Both the position numbers and the translations under genes were made by a program. 64,000 nucleotides of DNA from Ruminococcus sp. (GTDB lineage: Bacteria; Bacillota; Clostridia; Oscillospirales; Ruminococcaceae), in contig SVNO01000003.1 in the NCBI GenBank assembly GCA_015066845.1, positions 1 through 64,000 on the forward strand. Direction: 5' to 3'. The notes below the pieces were generated by a model. That model did not search any database and had not been told where the DNA came from. It saw only the letters and a list, made by a program, of their open reading frames with translations. Shown here in pieces: positions 1 through 10,453 of this stretch. Every line of letters starts with the position of its first letter. Positions within the stretch are counted from its first letter, which is position 1.

Positions 1-155
1 CCAACGGGGGAGGGGCTATATTTCGGGGACTTCGCTGTACAGCCCGTCCCCTCTGCTTCACTTCGTTCAGCATCTCCCCACCCCGTGGGGAGTCACCCAA
101 ACCCCTTTTGCGGAGCTATCGCTCCGCATTTGATTTCAGGTTTTTCGACAGACTG
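1..155 (-). repeat. Truncated copy of dispersed multi-hairpin intergenic element, ending in TTTTTCGACAGACTG
   Basis: Reverse complement shares GCGGAGCGATAGCTCCGC, AAGGGGTTTGGG, GAAGTCCCCGAAA and ATAGCCCCTCCCCCGTTGG with the copy at 41400-41562. Confidence 0.75.
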
Positions 156-218
156 AGAGATGCACTGTGATGGTGCACCTCGTTTTTTCAGAAAACACAA
201 TATTTTTTGCATTTTCTC

Positions 219-247
219 TTGAATTCTATCCGGAATTGTGCTATAAT
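219..247 (+). promoter_or_regulatory. Sigma-A-like promoter for the foldase gene
   Basis: TTGAAT (219-224), 17 bp spacer, TATAAT (242-247). Confidence 0.65.
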
Positions 248-437
248 GATAATATTAGTGTCCGATGCACCCTCATCGGATTGCGGCAGCATGAAAATTA
301 CAGTTTTCTGGATTTTTGCTGCCATTACTAACAAATACGCTGTGTGGTGTACAGCAGCTTTCATCTGTACTTCACACCGTATTCACATAGCTCTGTTATA
401 CTGTACCAGAGCTTTCCCCGAAATGGGGAGGAAAGGA

Positions 438-1943
438 ATGAACAATATGAGCGAAGAAATGAACGCAAAAGAACCGCAGGAGGAAGTATACCAGAGTATT
501 CTGGGCGATGAAGTACCGCTGGATGAGGAAAGCAATGATGCAGCGGATACACCTGCGGAGGAACATAAGCCAAAGACTTCCAAGAAAAAGCTGCTGACCA
601 TCGCCGGCGTTTCTGCCGCATCCGTTGCACTGGTCGGATGCCTGACCTTTGCCGGTATCGGCATTTTCAACAAGAACAAGGCAGAACCGGCAGTTACTTC
701 CCCCAATGTCACCCTCGACACCAAGATGATTGCCTGCTACTACCATGACATGATTAACATGTACAAACAGAGCTATTCTGTTGAGGAGCTTCAGACATAC
801 TATCAGCTTGATGTGACAAAATCCCTGAAAACGCAACCCTATCCCTATGACGAGTCTCTCACATGGTATGACGCAATGATGGATTCTGCCAAGAATACCA
901 TCGAGCAGCAGCTTCTCATGTACGAGGCAGCAACGGAAGCCGGCTTTACCATGCCTGAAAAGGATCAGGAAATGGTTGAAGCAGCTCTTGCAGAGGTGGA
1001 CCTTGCGGAATACGGCAACGGCGTTACCATGGATGATGTGCGCAGAACCATGGAAATTCAGGCTCTCAGTACTGCATACTACTACCAGATGATGGAGGAG
1101 CTTAAGCCGTCCGAAGAAGAGATCCGCGCGTTGTATGAGGAGAATCCCAAGAACTACGAAACCTGCGGTCTGGCTGGCTTCCCTGTTTCCTACACTGCTG
1201 ACGAGGAGGGCGAAACACCCCTGACACAGGACGAGGCAAAGAAGATTGCCGATGAGCTTGCCGCAGTCAAGAATGTCAAGGAATTCGAGAAAATGGCATC
1301 CCAGATCCTTCTGGACCATGAGGGCTACACACAGGAAGAAGTGGATGTGAATATCCCGTCCATCTACAATGACGCATACACCTATACGGAAAACAATAAC
1401 CTTGCAGAATGGGCATTCGGCGGCGCAAAGGTGAACGATACCTTTGTACTTGAGGGCTCTGGTGCGTACTATGTTTACATCGTTACCAAGGAACCTGCAC
1501 TGGATGAAACCAATACTGTGAATGTCCGCCACATCCTGTTTATGGAGCAGGAGGACAACCGCGCTGCGGCTGAAGATGCACTCAAGGAATGGGAAAGCGG
1601 CGAAAAGACAGAGGACAGCTTTGCAGAGCTTGCAGAGCAGTATTCCGAGGATGGCGGTTCTTCCAATAACGGCGGTCTGTACGAGGATGTATACCCCGGT
1701 CAGATGGTGACGACTTTCAACGACTGGTGCTTTGATGAAAGCCGTAAGCCGGGCGATACGGGAATTGTAGAAACAGAGTACGGCGTACATGTGATGTACT
1801 TCTCCGCGGTCGGCAGTCCGTTGTGGATGCAGGAAGTTTCCAATACCATGGTACAGCAGACCTACAACGAATGGCACAGCGGTATTACAGAAAAGTATCC
1901 CATCACATTCAATGATGATGTGATGCGTTCCATTGACGGCTGA
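438..1943 (+). CDS. Membrane-anchored PpiC/parvulin-type peptidyl-prolyl isomerase (SurA/PrsA-like foldase)
   Basis: ATG at 438 after GGAGGAAAGG. N-terminal TM segment, then a parvulin domain (VNVRHILF...SFAELAEQYSEDGGSSNNGGLY...GDTGIVETEYGVHVMYF). The track ORF begins too early at 207. Confidence 0.85.
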   Translation: MNNMSEEMNAKEPQEEVYQSILGDEVPLDEESNDAADTPAEEHKPKTSKKKLLTIAGVSAASVALVGCLTFAGIGIFNKNKAEPAVTSPNVTLDTKMIACYYHDMINMYKQSYSVEELQTYYQLDVTKSLKTQPYPYDESLTWYDAMMDSAKNTIEQQLLMYEAATEAGFTMPEKDQEMVEAALAEVDLAEYGNGVTMDDVRRTMEIQALSTAYYYQMMEELKPSEEEIRALYEENPKNYETCGLAGFPVSYTADEEGETPLTQDEAKKIADELAAVKNVKEFEKMASQILLDHEGYTQEEVDVNIPSIYNDAYTYTENNNLAEWAFGGAKVNDTFVLEGSGAYYVYIVTKEPALDETNTVNVRHILFMEQEDNRAAAEDALKEWESGEKTEDSFAELAEQYSEDGGSSNNGGLYEDVYPGQMVTTFNDWCFDESRKPGDTGIVETEYGVHVMYFSAVGSPLWMQEVSNTMVQQTYNEWHSGITEKYPITFNDDVMRSIDG

Positions 1944-1944
1944 T

Positions 1945-2571
1945 ATGACGAAAAAAGAGCGTACGATCGCAGCCTGTACATTGCTGAAAGCGCAATATCC
2001 GGACGCACTGTGTTCTCTGGAATACAAAAAGCCCTATGAGCTGATGATTGCTGTGCGGCTTTCCGCACAGTGTACGGATGCGCGGGTGAACATTGTCACC
2101 AAGACGCTGTTTCAGCAGTTTCCCACCCTTGCAGCCTTTGCGGATGCAGATTTGACGGAGCTGGAAGAAGCTGTCAAGCCCTGCGGTTTTTACAAGACCA
2201 AGGCAAAGAGCATCAAGGAAGCGGCGCAGCTTTTGCTCGAACGCCATGGGGGAGAAGTGCCGCAGACAATGGAGGAACTCCTTGCATTGCCGGGCATCGG
2301 GCGCAAAACAGCCAACCTCCTGCTGGGCGACCTCTACGGTCAGCCGGCTGTGGTGACGGATACGCATTTCATCCGCATCACCGGACGGCTCGGACTGACG
2401 AAGAACACGGAACCGCAGAAGGTGGAAACGGATTTGCGCAAGCTCCTTCCACCGGAGGAATCCTCGGATTTCTGCCACCGGATCGTTCTGTTCGGCAGAG
2501 AATTCTGCAAGGCGCGAAAGCCCGTTTGCAAGGAATGTCCTCTGCGCGGCATCTGTCCGTCAGCGGAGTAA
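1945..2571 (+). CDS. nth: Endonuclease III
   Basis: HhH motif LPGIGRKTANLLLG, VTDTHFIRITGRLGL, and a C-terminal C-X6-C-X2-C-X5-C FeS cluster. Confidence 0.93.
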   Translation: MTKKERTIAACTLLKAQYPDALCSLEYKKPYELMIAVRLSAQCTDARVNIVTKTLFQQFPTLAAFADADLTELEEAVKPCGFYKTKAKSIKEAAQLLLERHGGEVPQTMEELLALPGIGRKTANLLLGDLYGQPAVVTDTHFIRITGRLGLTKNTEPQKVETDLRKLLPPEESSDFCHRIVLFGREFCKARKPVCKECPLRGICPSAE

Positions 2572-2639
2572 AGGTATAGCGGTATCGCCAATATTCTTTG
2601 TTGAATTTTGTGTATAATGTGGGCGATATCCGGCAGCTA

Positions 2640-2668
2640 TTGACAAAAGCGTATAAATAATATAAAAT
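2640..2668 (+). promoter_or_regulatory. Sigma-A-like promoter for secA
   Basis: TTGACA, 17 bp spacer, TAAAAT. Confidence 0.6.
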
Positions 2669-2750
2669 AGAAGTATGTATGGCAAGTCCGCACTGCAAAT
2701 GCAGGGATGTGCGGGAATGCCGCGAGTAAAGAGTAAAGGCGGTAAATAGA

Positions 2751-5486
2751 ATGGGCATTCTGACAACCATTTTTGGTTCGTACAGCGCAAAAGAGCTGAA
2801 GCGAATCGAACCGATTAAAGAAAAAGTGCTGGCACTGGAGGAGGAGTACAAGGCTCTGACAGACGCACAGCTCAAGGAAAAGACGTTTGAATTCCGTGAA
2901 AGACTGAATGAGGGTACTGCTACCCTTGACGATATTCTCCCCGAAGCACTGGCAACCGTGCGCGAGGCTGGTGACCGTGTGCTTGGTAAGCGCGCATATC
3001 CGGTACAGATTATCGGTGCAATCGTTCTGCATCAGGGACGTATTGCCGAGATGAGAACCGGTGAAGGTAAAACCCTCGTTGCTTGTCTGGCTGCGTATCT
3101 GAACGCACTGTCCGGCAAGGGCGTACATGTCGTTACCGTAAACGACTATCTGGCAAAAACACAGTCCGAGGAAATGGGCAAGGTACATCGTTTCCTTGGC
3201 CTGACAGTTGGCTGTATTCTGCATGGTCTGACCAATGCACAGCGTAGAATGGCGTATAACTGCGACATTACCTATGCAACCAACAACGAGCTGGGCTTTG
3301 ACTATCTGCGTGACAACATGGTCATCTACAAGAAGGACATGGTACAGCGCGCCCCCAATTTTGCCATTGTCGATGAGGTGGACTCCATCCTGATCGACGA
3401 AGCAAGAACTCCTCTGATCATTTCCGGTCAGGGCGACAAGTCCACAGAGCTTTACACGATGGTGGATGCATTCGCAAAGACGCTCTCCTCCGTAACTGTT
3501 GTTGAAATTGATGACAAGCAGGATCAGGATGAAGTGAGCGAAACTGCGGACTACATCATTGATGAAAAGGCAAAGACTGCAACCATCACCCGTCTGGGTG
3601 TGAAGAAAGCAGAGGCGCATTTCCATGTGGAGAACCTGATGGCTCCGGAAAATATGACGCTCCTGCACCACATCAATCAGGCACTCAAGGCAATCGGCAT
3701 CATGAAGCCCGATATTGACTACATCGTTGAAGACGGCGAAGTTATCATCATTGATGAATTTACCGGCCGTAAGATGCTCGGCAGACGTTTCAATGACGGT
3801 CTGCATCAGGCAATTGAAGCCAAGGAAGGCGTAAAGGTTGCGCGTGAATCCAAGACGCTGGCAACCATCACATTCCAGAACTACTTCCGTCTGTACGCAA
3901 AGCTCTCCGGTATGACCGGTACAGCGATGACAGAAGAAGACGAGTTCAAGGAAATCTACAAACTCGATGTAATTGCCATCCCGACCAACAAGCCGGTTAT
4001 CCGTGTGGACCATCCCGATCAGGTTTACAGATCTGAAAAGGGTAAGTTCCTCCAGATTATTGAGCAGGTTGTGGAATGCCACGAAAAGGGACAGCCTGTT
4101 CTGGTAGGTACAATTTCCATCGAAAAGTCCGAAATCCTGTCCAAGCTCCTCAAACGCCGCGGCATCAAGCATGAAGTGCTCAATGCGAAGTACCATGCAA
4201 AGGAAGCGGAAATCGTTGCACAGGCAGGTAAGCTCGGTGCAGTTACCATCGCAACCAACATGGCTGGTCGTGGTACTGACATCATCCTCGGCGGTAACGC
4301 AGAATTCTCTGCAAAGGCTGAGATGCGCAAGATGGAATATGATGAAATTGTTATCAACGAAGCCATCGGCTTTGCAGATACAACGGATGAGGAAATCCTT
4401 GCAGCAAGAGCTGTATACCGCGAACTGTATGCAAAGTATGACGCACAGGTCAAGGAAGCTGCTGTGGCAGTTCGTGAGGCAGGCGGTCTGTTCATCATTG
4501 GTACGGAGCGTCATGAATCCAGACGTATTGATAACCAGCTGCGTGGTCGTGCCGGCCGTCAGGGTGACCCCGGCGAGAGCCGTTTCTTCCTCTCTGTAGA
4601 GGATGACCTGATGCGTATTTTCGCAGGCGACCGCATGGAATCCGTCATGCGTTCTCTCAATGTAGAGGAAACCGAGGCAATCGAGAGCAAGTGGCTGACC
4701 AAGATCATTGCATCCTCTCAGAAGAAGGTAGAAGGCAGAAACTTCAGCATCAGAAAGAACGTCCTCAACTACGACGACGTTATGAATACCCAGCGTGAAA
4801 TCATCTACAAGCAGAGAGCACAGGTGCTCGATGGTGAAGACCTGCACGATTCCATCGTCAAGATGATGGAAGAACTGGTAACAACTGTTGCTGGTCAGTA
4901 CATTGCCGAGGAGGAAGTACAGGACGATTGGAACCTCATCGGTCTGAAGGACTACTTCTACGGCTGGCTGCTTGAGGACGGTGATTTGGTATACAGTGAG
5001 GAAGAAATGCTCACCACGACCAAGAGCGACATCATCAGCTTCCTCGTGGACAAAATCAAGGCGAAGTATGCACAGAAGGAAGAAACCTACGGTGCAAACA
5101 TCATTCGCGAGCTGGAGCGCGTGGTAATGCTCAAGGTGGTAGATACCAAGTGGATGGCACATATTGACGATATGGCAGAGCTGAAGCGCGGTATCTCTCT
5201 GAGAAGCTATGGTCAGAAGAATCCCGTTATCGAGTATCGTTACGAGGGCTTTGATATGTTTGATGCGATGGTAGAATCCATTCGTGAGGATACTGTCCGT
5301 ATGCTGCTGACCATCCAGATTCAGCAGAATCAGGCTCCGCAGCGTGAACAGGTGGCAAAGCCCGATGCGCCGAATGCAGGCAGCGTTGAGGCGCGCCAGT
5401 CCATGAAGGTCGGCCCGAACGACCCGTGTCCCTGCGGCAGCGGCAAGAAGTATAAGAAGTGCTGTGCCAGCAAGGAAAATCAGTAA
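2751..5486 (+). CDS. secA: Preprotein translocase subunit SecA
   Basis: MRTGEGKTLVA Walker A, DEVDSILIDEARTPLIISG, NMAGRGTDI, and C-terminal SEC-C zinc motif CPCGSGKKYKKCC. Confidence 0.97.
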   Translation: MGILTTIFGSYSAKELKRIEPIKEKVLALEEEYKALTDAQLKEKTFEFRERLNEGTATLDDILPEALATVREAGDRVLGKRAYPVQIIGAIVLHQGRIAEMRTGEGKTLVACLAAYLNALSGKGVHVVTVNDYLAKTQSEEMGKVHRFLGLTVGCILHGLTNAQRRMAYNCDITYATNNELGFDYLRDNMVIYKKDMVQRAPNFAIVDEVDSILIDEARTPLIISGQGDKSTELYTMVDAFAKTLSSVTVVEIDDKQDQDEVSETADYIIDEKAKTATITRLGVKKAEAHFHVENLMAPENMTLLHHINQALKAIGIMKPDIDYIVEDGEVIIIDEFTGRKMLGRRFNDGLHQAIEAKEGVKVARESKTLATITFQNYFRLYAKLSGMTGTAMTEEDEFKEIYKLDVIAIPTNKPVIRVDHPDQVYRSEKGKFLQIIEQVVECHEKGQPVLVGTISIEKSEILSKLLKRRGIKHEVLNAKYHAKEAEIVAQAGKLGAVTIATNMAGRGTDIILGGNAEFSAKAEMRKMEYDEIVINEAIGFADTTDEEILAARAVYRELYAKYDAQVKEAAVAVREAGGLFIIGTERHESRRIDNQLRGRAGRQGDPGESRFFLSVEDDLMRIFAGDRMESVMRSLNVEETEAIESKWLTKIIASSQKKVEGRNFSIRKNVLNYDDVMNTQREIIYKQRAQVLDGEDLHDSIVKMMEELVTTVAGQYIAEEEVQDDWNLIGLKDYFYGWLLEDGDLVYSEEEMLTTTKSDIISFLVDKIKAKYAQKEETYGANIIRELERVVMLKVVDTKWMAHIDDMAELKRGISLRSYGQKNPVIEYRYEGFDMFDAMVESIREDTVRMLLTIQIQQNQAPQREQVAKPDAPNAGSVEARQSMKVGPNDPCPCGSGKKYKKCCASKENQ

Positions 5487-5533
5487 TTGTATCAGCCCTC
5501 TCCCTTTGGAGGGGGCTGGTTTGATAGGAGGAT

Positions 5534-6154
5534 ATGATGACGGAACAGGAAAAAATGCTTGCGGGCAAGATCTATGATCCTTCCGATGCGGTATTATTGG
5601 AAAAGCGCACCCGTGCGCACAGACTTTGCAGGGATTACAACGACACCTACGAAACCGACGAGGAACGTCGTGCACAGATCCTTGCAGAGCTGATTCCGGA
5701 TATGGGAGAAGGCACCTGCCTGCTCGATCCGATCCGCTTTGATTACGGCGAATTCACAAGCTTCGGCACAAACTGCTTTGCCAACTTCAACCTGACCGTA
5801 CTTGACACCTGTCCGGTATGCATCGGGAATGATGTGTTTTTCGGCCCGAACTGCACGATTGCTACGCCCATCCATCCCTTGCTCCCAACTGAGCGCAATA
5901 TGCGCATCAAGGAGGACGGCACGCCATATGATCTGGAATACGGTGCACCCATCACGATTGGGGACGGCTGCTGGCTGGCATCGAATGTCATTGTCTGCGG
6001 TGGTGTGACCATCGGCGCAGGCACGGTTATCGGGGCTGGCAGTGTGGTGACTCGTGACATTCCGGCAGGCGTGTTCGCGGCGGGCAATCCATGCAGAGTC
6101 ATTCGTCCGATCACGGAACAGGATTCCATCCATCTCAAACAACACCTCTGGTAA
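5534..6154 (+). CDS. Sugar O-acetyltransferase (maltose/galactoside acetyltransferase family)
   Basis: Left-handed beta-helix hexapeptides with the Maa-type N-terminus EKMLAGKIYDPSDA. Confidence 0.9.
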   Translation: MMTEQEKMLAGKIYDPSDAVLLEKRTRAHRLCRDYNDTYETDEERRAQILAELIPDMGEGTCLLDPIRFDYGEFTSFGTNCFANFNLTVLDTCPVCIGNDVFFGPNCTIATPIHPLLPTERNMRIKEDGTPYDLEYGAPITIGDGCWLASNVIVCGGVTIGAGTVIGAGSVVTRDIPAGVFAAGNPCRVIRPITEQDSIHLKQHLW

Positions 6155-6165
6155 GGAGGCGCACT

Positions 6166-6948
6166 ATGAATTACGAGAATTTTGCAGCGTGTTATGACGC
6201 GCTGACGGAGAATGTAGAATACCCCCTGCGCGCGGCAAGACTGCACCATCTGGTAGAGCAGCACATCCGCACAGAGGGCAGAATCCTGCTTGACCTTGCC
6301 TGCGGCAGCGGCTCGATGAGCGAGGAAATGGCGAAGCTTGGGTACGATGTGGTTGCCGTGGACAATTCTCCTTCCATGCTGACAGCGGCAATGGAGAAGA
6401 AATATGAAAGCGGACTGCCCATCCAGTACCTCTGTCAGGACATGCGTGAGCTGGATATGTTCGGGACGATGGACATTACCATCTGTACTCTGGACAGCCT
6501 CAATCATCTCCCTTCTCTGGAGGATGTGCAGCGTGTATTTGCGCGTGTGTCGCTCTTTGCAATGCCCGGCGGACTGTTCCTGTTTGACATGAACACCATT
6601 TACAAGCACCATGCAATCCTCAATGGACAGACCTATGTCTACGATACGGACACGGTGTTCTGCGTGTGGGAGAATCATCTGCGGGAGGGCACAAATATCG
6701 TGGATATGCAGCTGACGTTCTTTGAGCAGGAGGATGGGGTATATTACCGCAGCGAGGAGCAGATTGTGGAAAACGCCTATTCTGTGGAGGAAATCACTGC
6801 TGCCATCGCACAGGCGGGATTGGAGCTTGTGGAAATCCTCGATGCGGATGCACAGCTTTCGCAGCCGGAAGCCACATGCGCTCCCACGGAAACGACACAG
6901 CGGCTCTTGTTTGTGACAAGAAAGCCGGAACTGGAGGAAAAACGATGA
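6166..6948 (+). CDS. Class I SAM-dependent methyltransferase
   Basis: ILLDLACGSGSMSEEMAKLGYDVVAVDNSPSML; ATG after AAGGAGG. Confidence 0.85.
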   Translation: MNYENFAACYDALTENVEYPLRAARLHHLVEQHIRTEGRILLDLACGSGSMSEEMAKLGYDVVAVDNSPSMLTAAMEKKYESGLPIQYLCQDMRELDMFGTMDITICTLDSLNHLPSLEDVQRVFARVSLFAMPGGLFLFDMNTIYKHHAILNGQTYVYDTDTVFCVWENHLREGTNIVDMQLTFFEQEDGVYYRSEEQIVENAYSVEEITAAIAQAGLELVEILDADAQLSQPEATCAPTETTQRLLFVTRKPELEEKR

Positions 6949-7814
6949 GTCTTATTAAACGAGCAATTTCCGCGGATGGCAGTGTAGTTGCCTCCGCGAT
7001 TGACGCAACCGATATGGTGGCAAAGATCGAGCAATACCACAAGCCCTCTGCAGTGGTGACGGCGGCACTGGGCAGACTGACGATTGCGGCATCCCTGATG
7101 GGATACGGATTGAAATCGGCAGATGAATCGCTGACGCTGCGCATTGACGGTGACGGCCCGATTGGCAGCATGGTGGCATGTGCGGATGATTTGGGAAATG
7201 TCAAGTGCTATGCGACCAACTACATTGTGGAAATCCCGCTGAATGCCAAGGGCAAGCTGGATGTGGGCGGTGCTGTGGGAAACGGTACTTTTTCTGTGAT
7301 TAAGGACATGGGACTGAAAGAGCCGTATGTGGGGACAATTCCGCTGGTTTCCGGTGAAATTGCGGAGGATATTGCGAATTATTACGCATCGAGTGAGCAG
7401 ATCCCAACTGTTCTGAGTCTGGGCGTACTGGTTGCGCCGGATTTGTCGGTGCAGTATGCAGGCGGTTTTCTGATTCAGCTGCTGCCGTTTGCGGATGAGG
7501 CATGTATTCCGATTCTGGAGAAGAATGTGGCAGAAATGCCGCATTTCACGGACATGTTGGCAGCCGGCATGACAGCGGAGGATATAGTGATGAAGTGTCT
7601 GGACGGACTGGACGCGAATTTGCTGGATGAAGCGGAATCCGGTTATTTCTGCGATTGCAGCCGTGAGAGAACGGCGCGTGTGCTGACGAGTATCAGCAGA
7701 GATGATTTGCAGGAGCTTGCGGAAAGCAAGGAAAATATTGAGGTATGCTGCCATTTCTGTGATAAGAAGTATCGCTTTACGCCGGAGGAGATTCTGGGGT
7801 TGATTGAGGAATGA
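6945..7814 (+). CDS. hslO: Hsp33 family redox-regulated chaperone
   Basis: C-terminal zinc motif CDCS...CHFC with Hsp33 core residues; ATGA overlap with upstream gene. Confidence 0.93.
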   Translation: MSLIKRAISADGSVVASAIDATDMVAKIEQYHKPSAVVTAALGRLTIAASLMGYGLKSADESLTLRIDGDGPIGSMVACADDLGNVKCYATNYIVEIPLNAKGKLDVGGAVGNGTFSVIKDMGLKEPYVGTIPLVSGEIAEDIANYYASSEQIPTVLSLGVLVAPDLSVQYAGGFLIQLLPFADEACIPILEKNVAEMPHFTDMLAAGMTAEDIVMKCLDGLDANLLDEAESGYFCDCSRERTARVLTSISRDDLQELAESKENIEVCCHFCDKKYRFTPEEILGLIEE

Positions 7815-7849
7815 GGATGCCATGCATTCCGCACTTGTTTTGAAAATAG

Positions 7850-7884
7850 ACTCCCTCTTGTTTGCGCAAGAGGGAGTTTTTTCT
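7850..7884 (+). terminator. Rho-independent terminator
   Basis: ACTCCCTCTTGTTTGCGCAAGAGGGAGTTTTTTC. Confidence 0.85.
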
Positions 7885-8071
7885 ATCGTATTGGATTTAT
7901 GGTACACTGGTAGGGGAGAGGTGGGGAAGTGAATGGATGCTGAAAACCTGCGTTCCTTTGTGACCGGCAGGACGTTTCAATCTTTCATCATCCGCCTGAA
8001 ACTGGATTTAAGGATTTTTTAATAATTTCTATGCTACAATGGAATCACAACGAAGAAAGGCGGTAGAGCAT

Positions 8072-10438
8072 ATGTATCTCACAATTCTGAAAAAGGACCT
8101 CAAACGCAAGAAAACTATGAACATCGTCCTGCTGATGTTTATGATTCTTGCGGTGATGTTTGTAGCAAGCGGACTCAACAACGTAGTTGCTGTTATGAAT
8201 GGAACGGATTATTATCTCGATAAGGCAGAAATAGGCGATTATGTCGTTATCACAATGGGAGATAACTCTACGGGATATGCCGATGACATACTTGATAAAG
8301 CCGATTGCGTAAAGAGTTATAAGCTTGAAGGCTGTATCTTTGGCTCACAGGACAACGTTACGAAAGCTGACGGGACAAGTCTTGAAACGAAAAACACTTC
8401 ACTGTTCCATTCAATATCCGATGTTAAGCTTAAACTCTTTGACGAAAGCAATCAGCCTGTTACCGAGGTAAAACGGGGGGAGGTAAAAATTGCGGGTAAA
8501 TGTATGGAGAACAACGGTCTTAAAATCGGTGATTTTATCCGTATAAAGCTTGGGGATACCGAGCTTGAGTTGAAAATTGCAGGAAAAGTAAAGGACGCTT
8601 TTATGGGCTCTGATTTTATGGGGAATACTCGTTTTCTGCTCAATCAAGCTGATTATAATACATTTCTTTCGGATGAAACTATATTTGCCCATTATCGTGG
8701 CGAGGTTGTTTACATTGAAACCGACGATACAGCTGCTGTAAAAGCAGTTATCTCCGATATACCGGCTCTTGCTTTTGACGGTGCAAGAACCACGCTTGAA
8801 ATGTGCTATGTAATGGAAATGATCGCGGCGTTTATTATACTTGTTTTAAGCGTGTGTCTTATCATTGTATCCTTTGTTGTTCTTCGTTTTTCAATCAACT
8901 TTACAATTTCCGAGGAATACAGAGAAATAGGTGTAATGAAAGCCATAGGTATTAAGAATCACAAAATAAGAGGCTTATACATAGTAAAATATCTGCTTAT
9001 GGCAACAGTCAGCGGTATTATCGGGTTTTTTGCAAGCATTCCGTTTGGAAATATGCTGATTATGTCGGTAAGCGAAAATATGGTGCTTGGCAATAACGCA
9101 GGATTTCTTATCAATCTTCTCAGTGCAGTTGGCACTGCGATTATTATTCTTCTGTTTGCATACAGCTGCACAAGCAAGGTGAAAAAGCTTACTCCTATTG
9201 ACGCTATCCGTTCAGGACAGACGGGTGAACGCTTTACACGAAAGAGCTTTTTACGACTTGAAAAAACAAATGCAAAGCCTGCTTTCTTTATGGCACTTAA
9301 TGACATTTTAAGTGCACCGAAGCGTTTTATGACGGTTATCGTATCATTTTTCATCTGTATGCTTTTTGTACTTATGCTGGTAAATACCGTTGCCACTATG
9401 AAAAGCCCGAACCTTATTACAACCTTCGGAACGGAAAGCGACCTTTATATCACAGATGTTGACGGTGCTATGGAGCTTATGAACGTGAGCGATAAGAATG
9501 GTGTTGCAGATGAAATGAACAAGCTTGCGGATAAAATTACAGACGAGAGTATGCCCTGTGATGTAAGCGTTGATATACAGTATAAATACAGGGTAGTAAC
9601 TTCAGAAAACGAGTTCTCAATAACCTGTGCCCAGAGCGTTAATATTCCTGTAGGCAAATACGATTATTTTGAAGGAACAGCGCCGCAGAGCAGGAATGAA
9701 ATTGCCATAACACCGCAGATTTCCGAAATGATGAATATTAAAATAGGCGATACTGTTACGATTGATTTCGGAACAGAAAAAACCGAATGCATTGTAACGG
9801 CATATTTCCAGACGATGAATCAGCTTGGCGAGCTGATACGACTTCACGACGACGCACCTACAAATATGAGCTATGTTTCGGCTATCAGGCAATATCAGGT
9901 TGACTTTACCGATGATCCATCCGAAACGGAAATTGAAAGCCGAAAGGAAAAAATCAAGGAGCTTCTTGGCATTGAGGACGTAATGAATGCAACAGAATAC
10001 TGCATAGACTGCGTATCGGTTGTACCGACAATGGAGGCTGTTCAGTATCTGCTTTTAGCGATAACGATCACGGTTGTAATTCTTGTAACAGTTCTTGTTG
10101 AACGCTCATTTATTTCCGACGAATACAGTCAGATTGCACTTTTAAAGGCAATCGGTTTCAGAAACAGCGAAATTATAAAATGGCATTCGCTTCGTTTTGG
10201 TATCGTTGCATTCTCGGCGTCGGTTTTGGCAGCGGCAGCTTCAATACCTATGACAAAGCTTTGCATTACACCGATTTTCGGAATGATGGGTGCAACAAAA
10301 ATCGAGTTTCACATTGACCCGTTACAGATATTTCTGATTTACCCTGCAATTATTTTTGCTGTAACGATTATTTCAGCCTTTTTAACCTCCCTCTGCACCA
10401 AAAAAATCAAATCCTCCGACACCGCCAACATTGAGTAA
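8072..10438 (+). CDS. FtsX-domain ABC transporter permease
   Basis: Two FtsX-like domains (EYREIGVMKAIGIKNHKIRGLY; EYSQIALLKAIGFRNSEIIKWHS) and multiple TM segments. Start at 8072 after GAAAGGCGG. Confidence 0.88.
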   Translation: MYLTILKKDLKRKKTMNIVLLMFMILAVMFVASGLNNVVAVMNGTDYYLDKAEIGDYVVITMGDNSTGYADDILDKADCVKSYKLEGCIFGSQDNVTKADGTSLETKNTSLFHSISDVKLKLFDESNQPVTEVKRGEVKIAGKCMENNGLKIGDFIRIKLGDTELELKIAGKVKDAFMGSDFMGNTRFLLNQADYNTFLSDETIFAHYRGEVVYIETDDTAAVKAVISDIPALAFDGARTTLEMCYVMEMIAAFIILVLSVCLIIVSFVVLRFSINFTISEEYREIGVMKAIGIKNHKIRGLYIVKYLLMATVSGIIGFFASIPFGNMLIMSVSENMVLGNNAGFLINLLSAVGTAIIILLFAYSCTSKVKKLTPIDAIRSGQTGERFTRKSFLRLEKTNAKPAFFMALNDILSAPKRFMTVIVSFFICMLFVLMLVNTVATMKSPNLITTFGTESDLYITDVDGAMELMNVSDKNGVADEMNKLADKITDESMPCDVSVDIQYKYRVVTSENEFSITCAQSVNIPVGKYDYFEGTAPQSRNEIAITPQISEMMNIKIGDTVTIDFGTEKTECIVTAYFQTMNQLGELIRLHDDAPTNMSYVSAIRQYQVDFTDDPSETEIESRKEKIKELLGIEDVMNATEYCIDCVSVVPTMEAVQYLLLAITITVVILVTVLVERSFISDEYSQIALLKAIGFRNSEIIKWHSLRFGIVAFSASVLAAAASIPMTKLCITPIFGMMGATKIEFHIDPLQIFLIYPAIIFAVTIISAFLTSLCTKKIKSSDTANIE

Positions 10439-10453
10439 GAAAGGAAAACTGCC

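Noticed and set aside
396-2027. 543 aa minus-strand ORF
   Set aside because: Antisense to the PpiC foldase gene; no start context or domain.
2637-5675. 1012 aa minus-strand ORF opposite secA
   Set aside because: Entirely antisense to an unmistakable secA; the His/Leu/Cys-rich translation has no domain signature. Artefact of codon bias on the coding strand.
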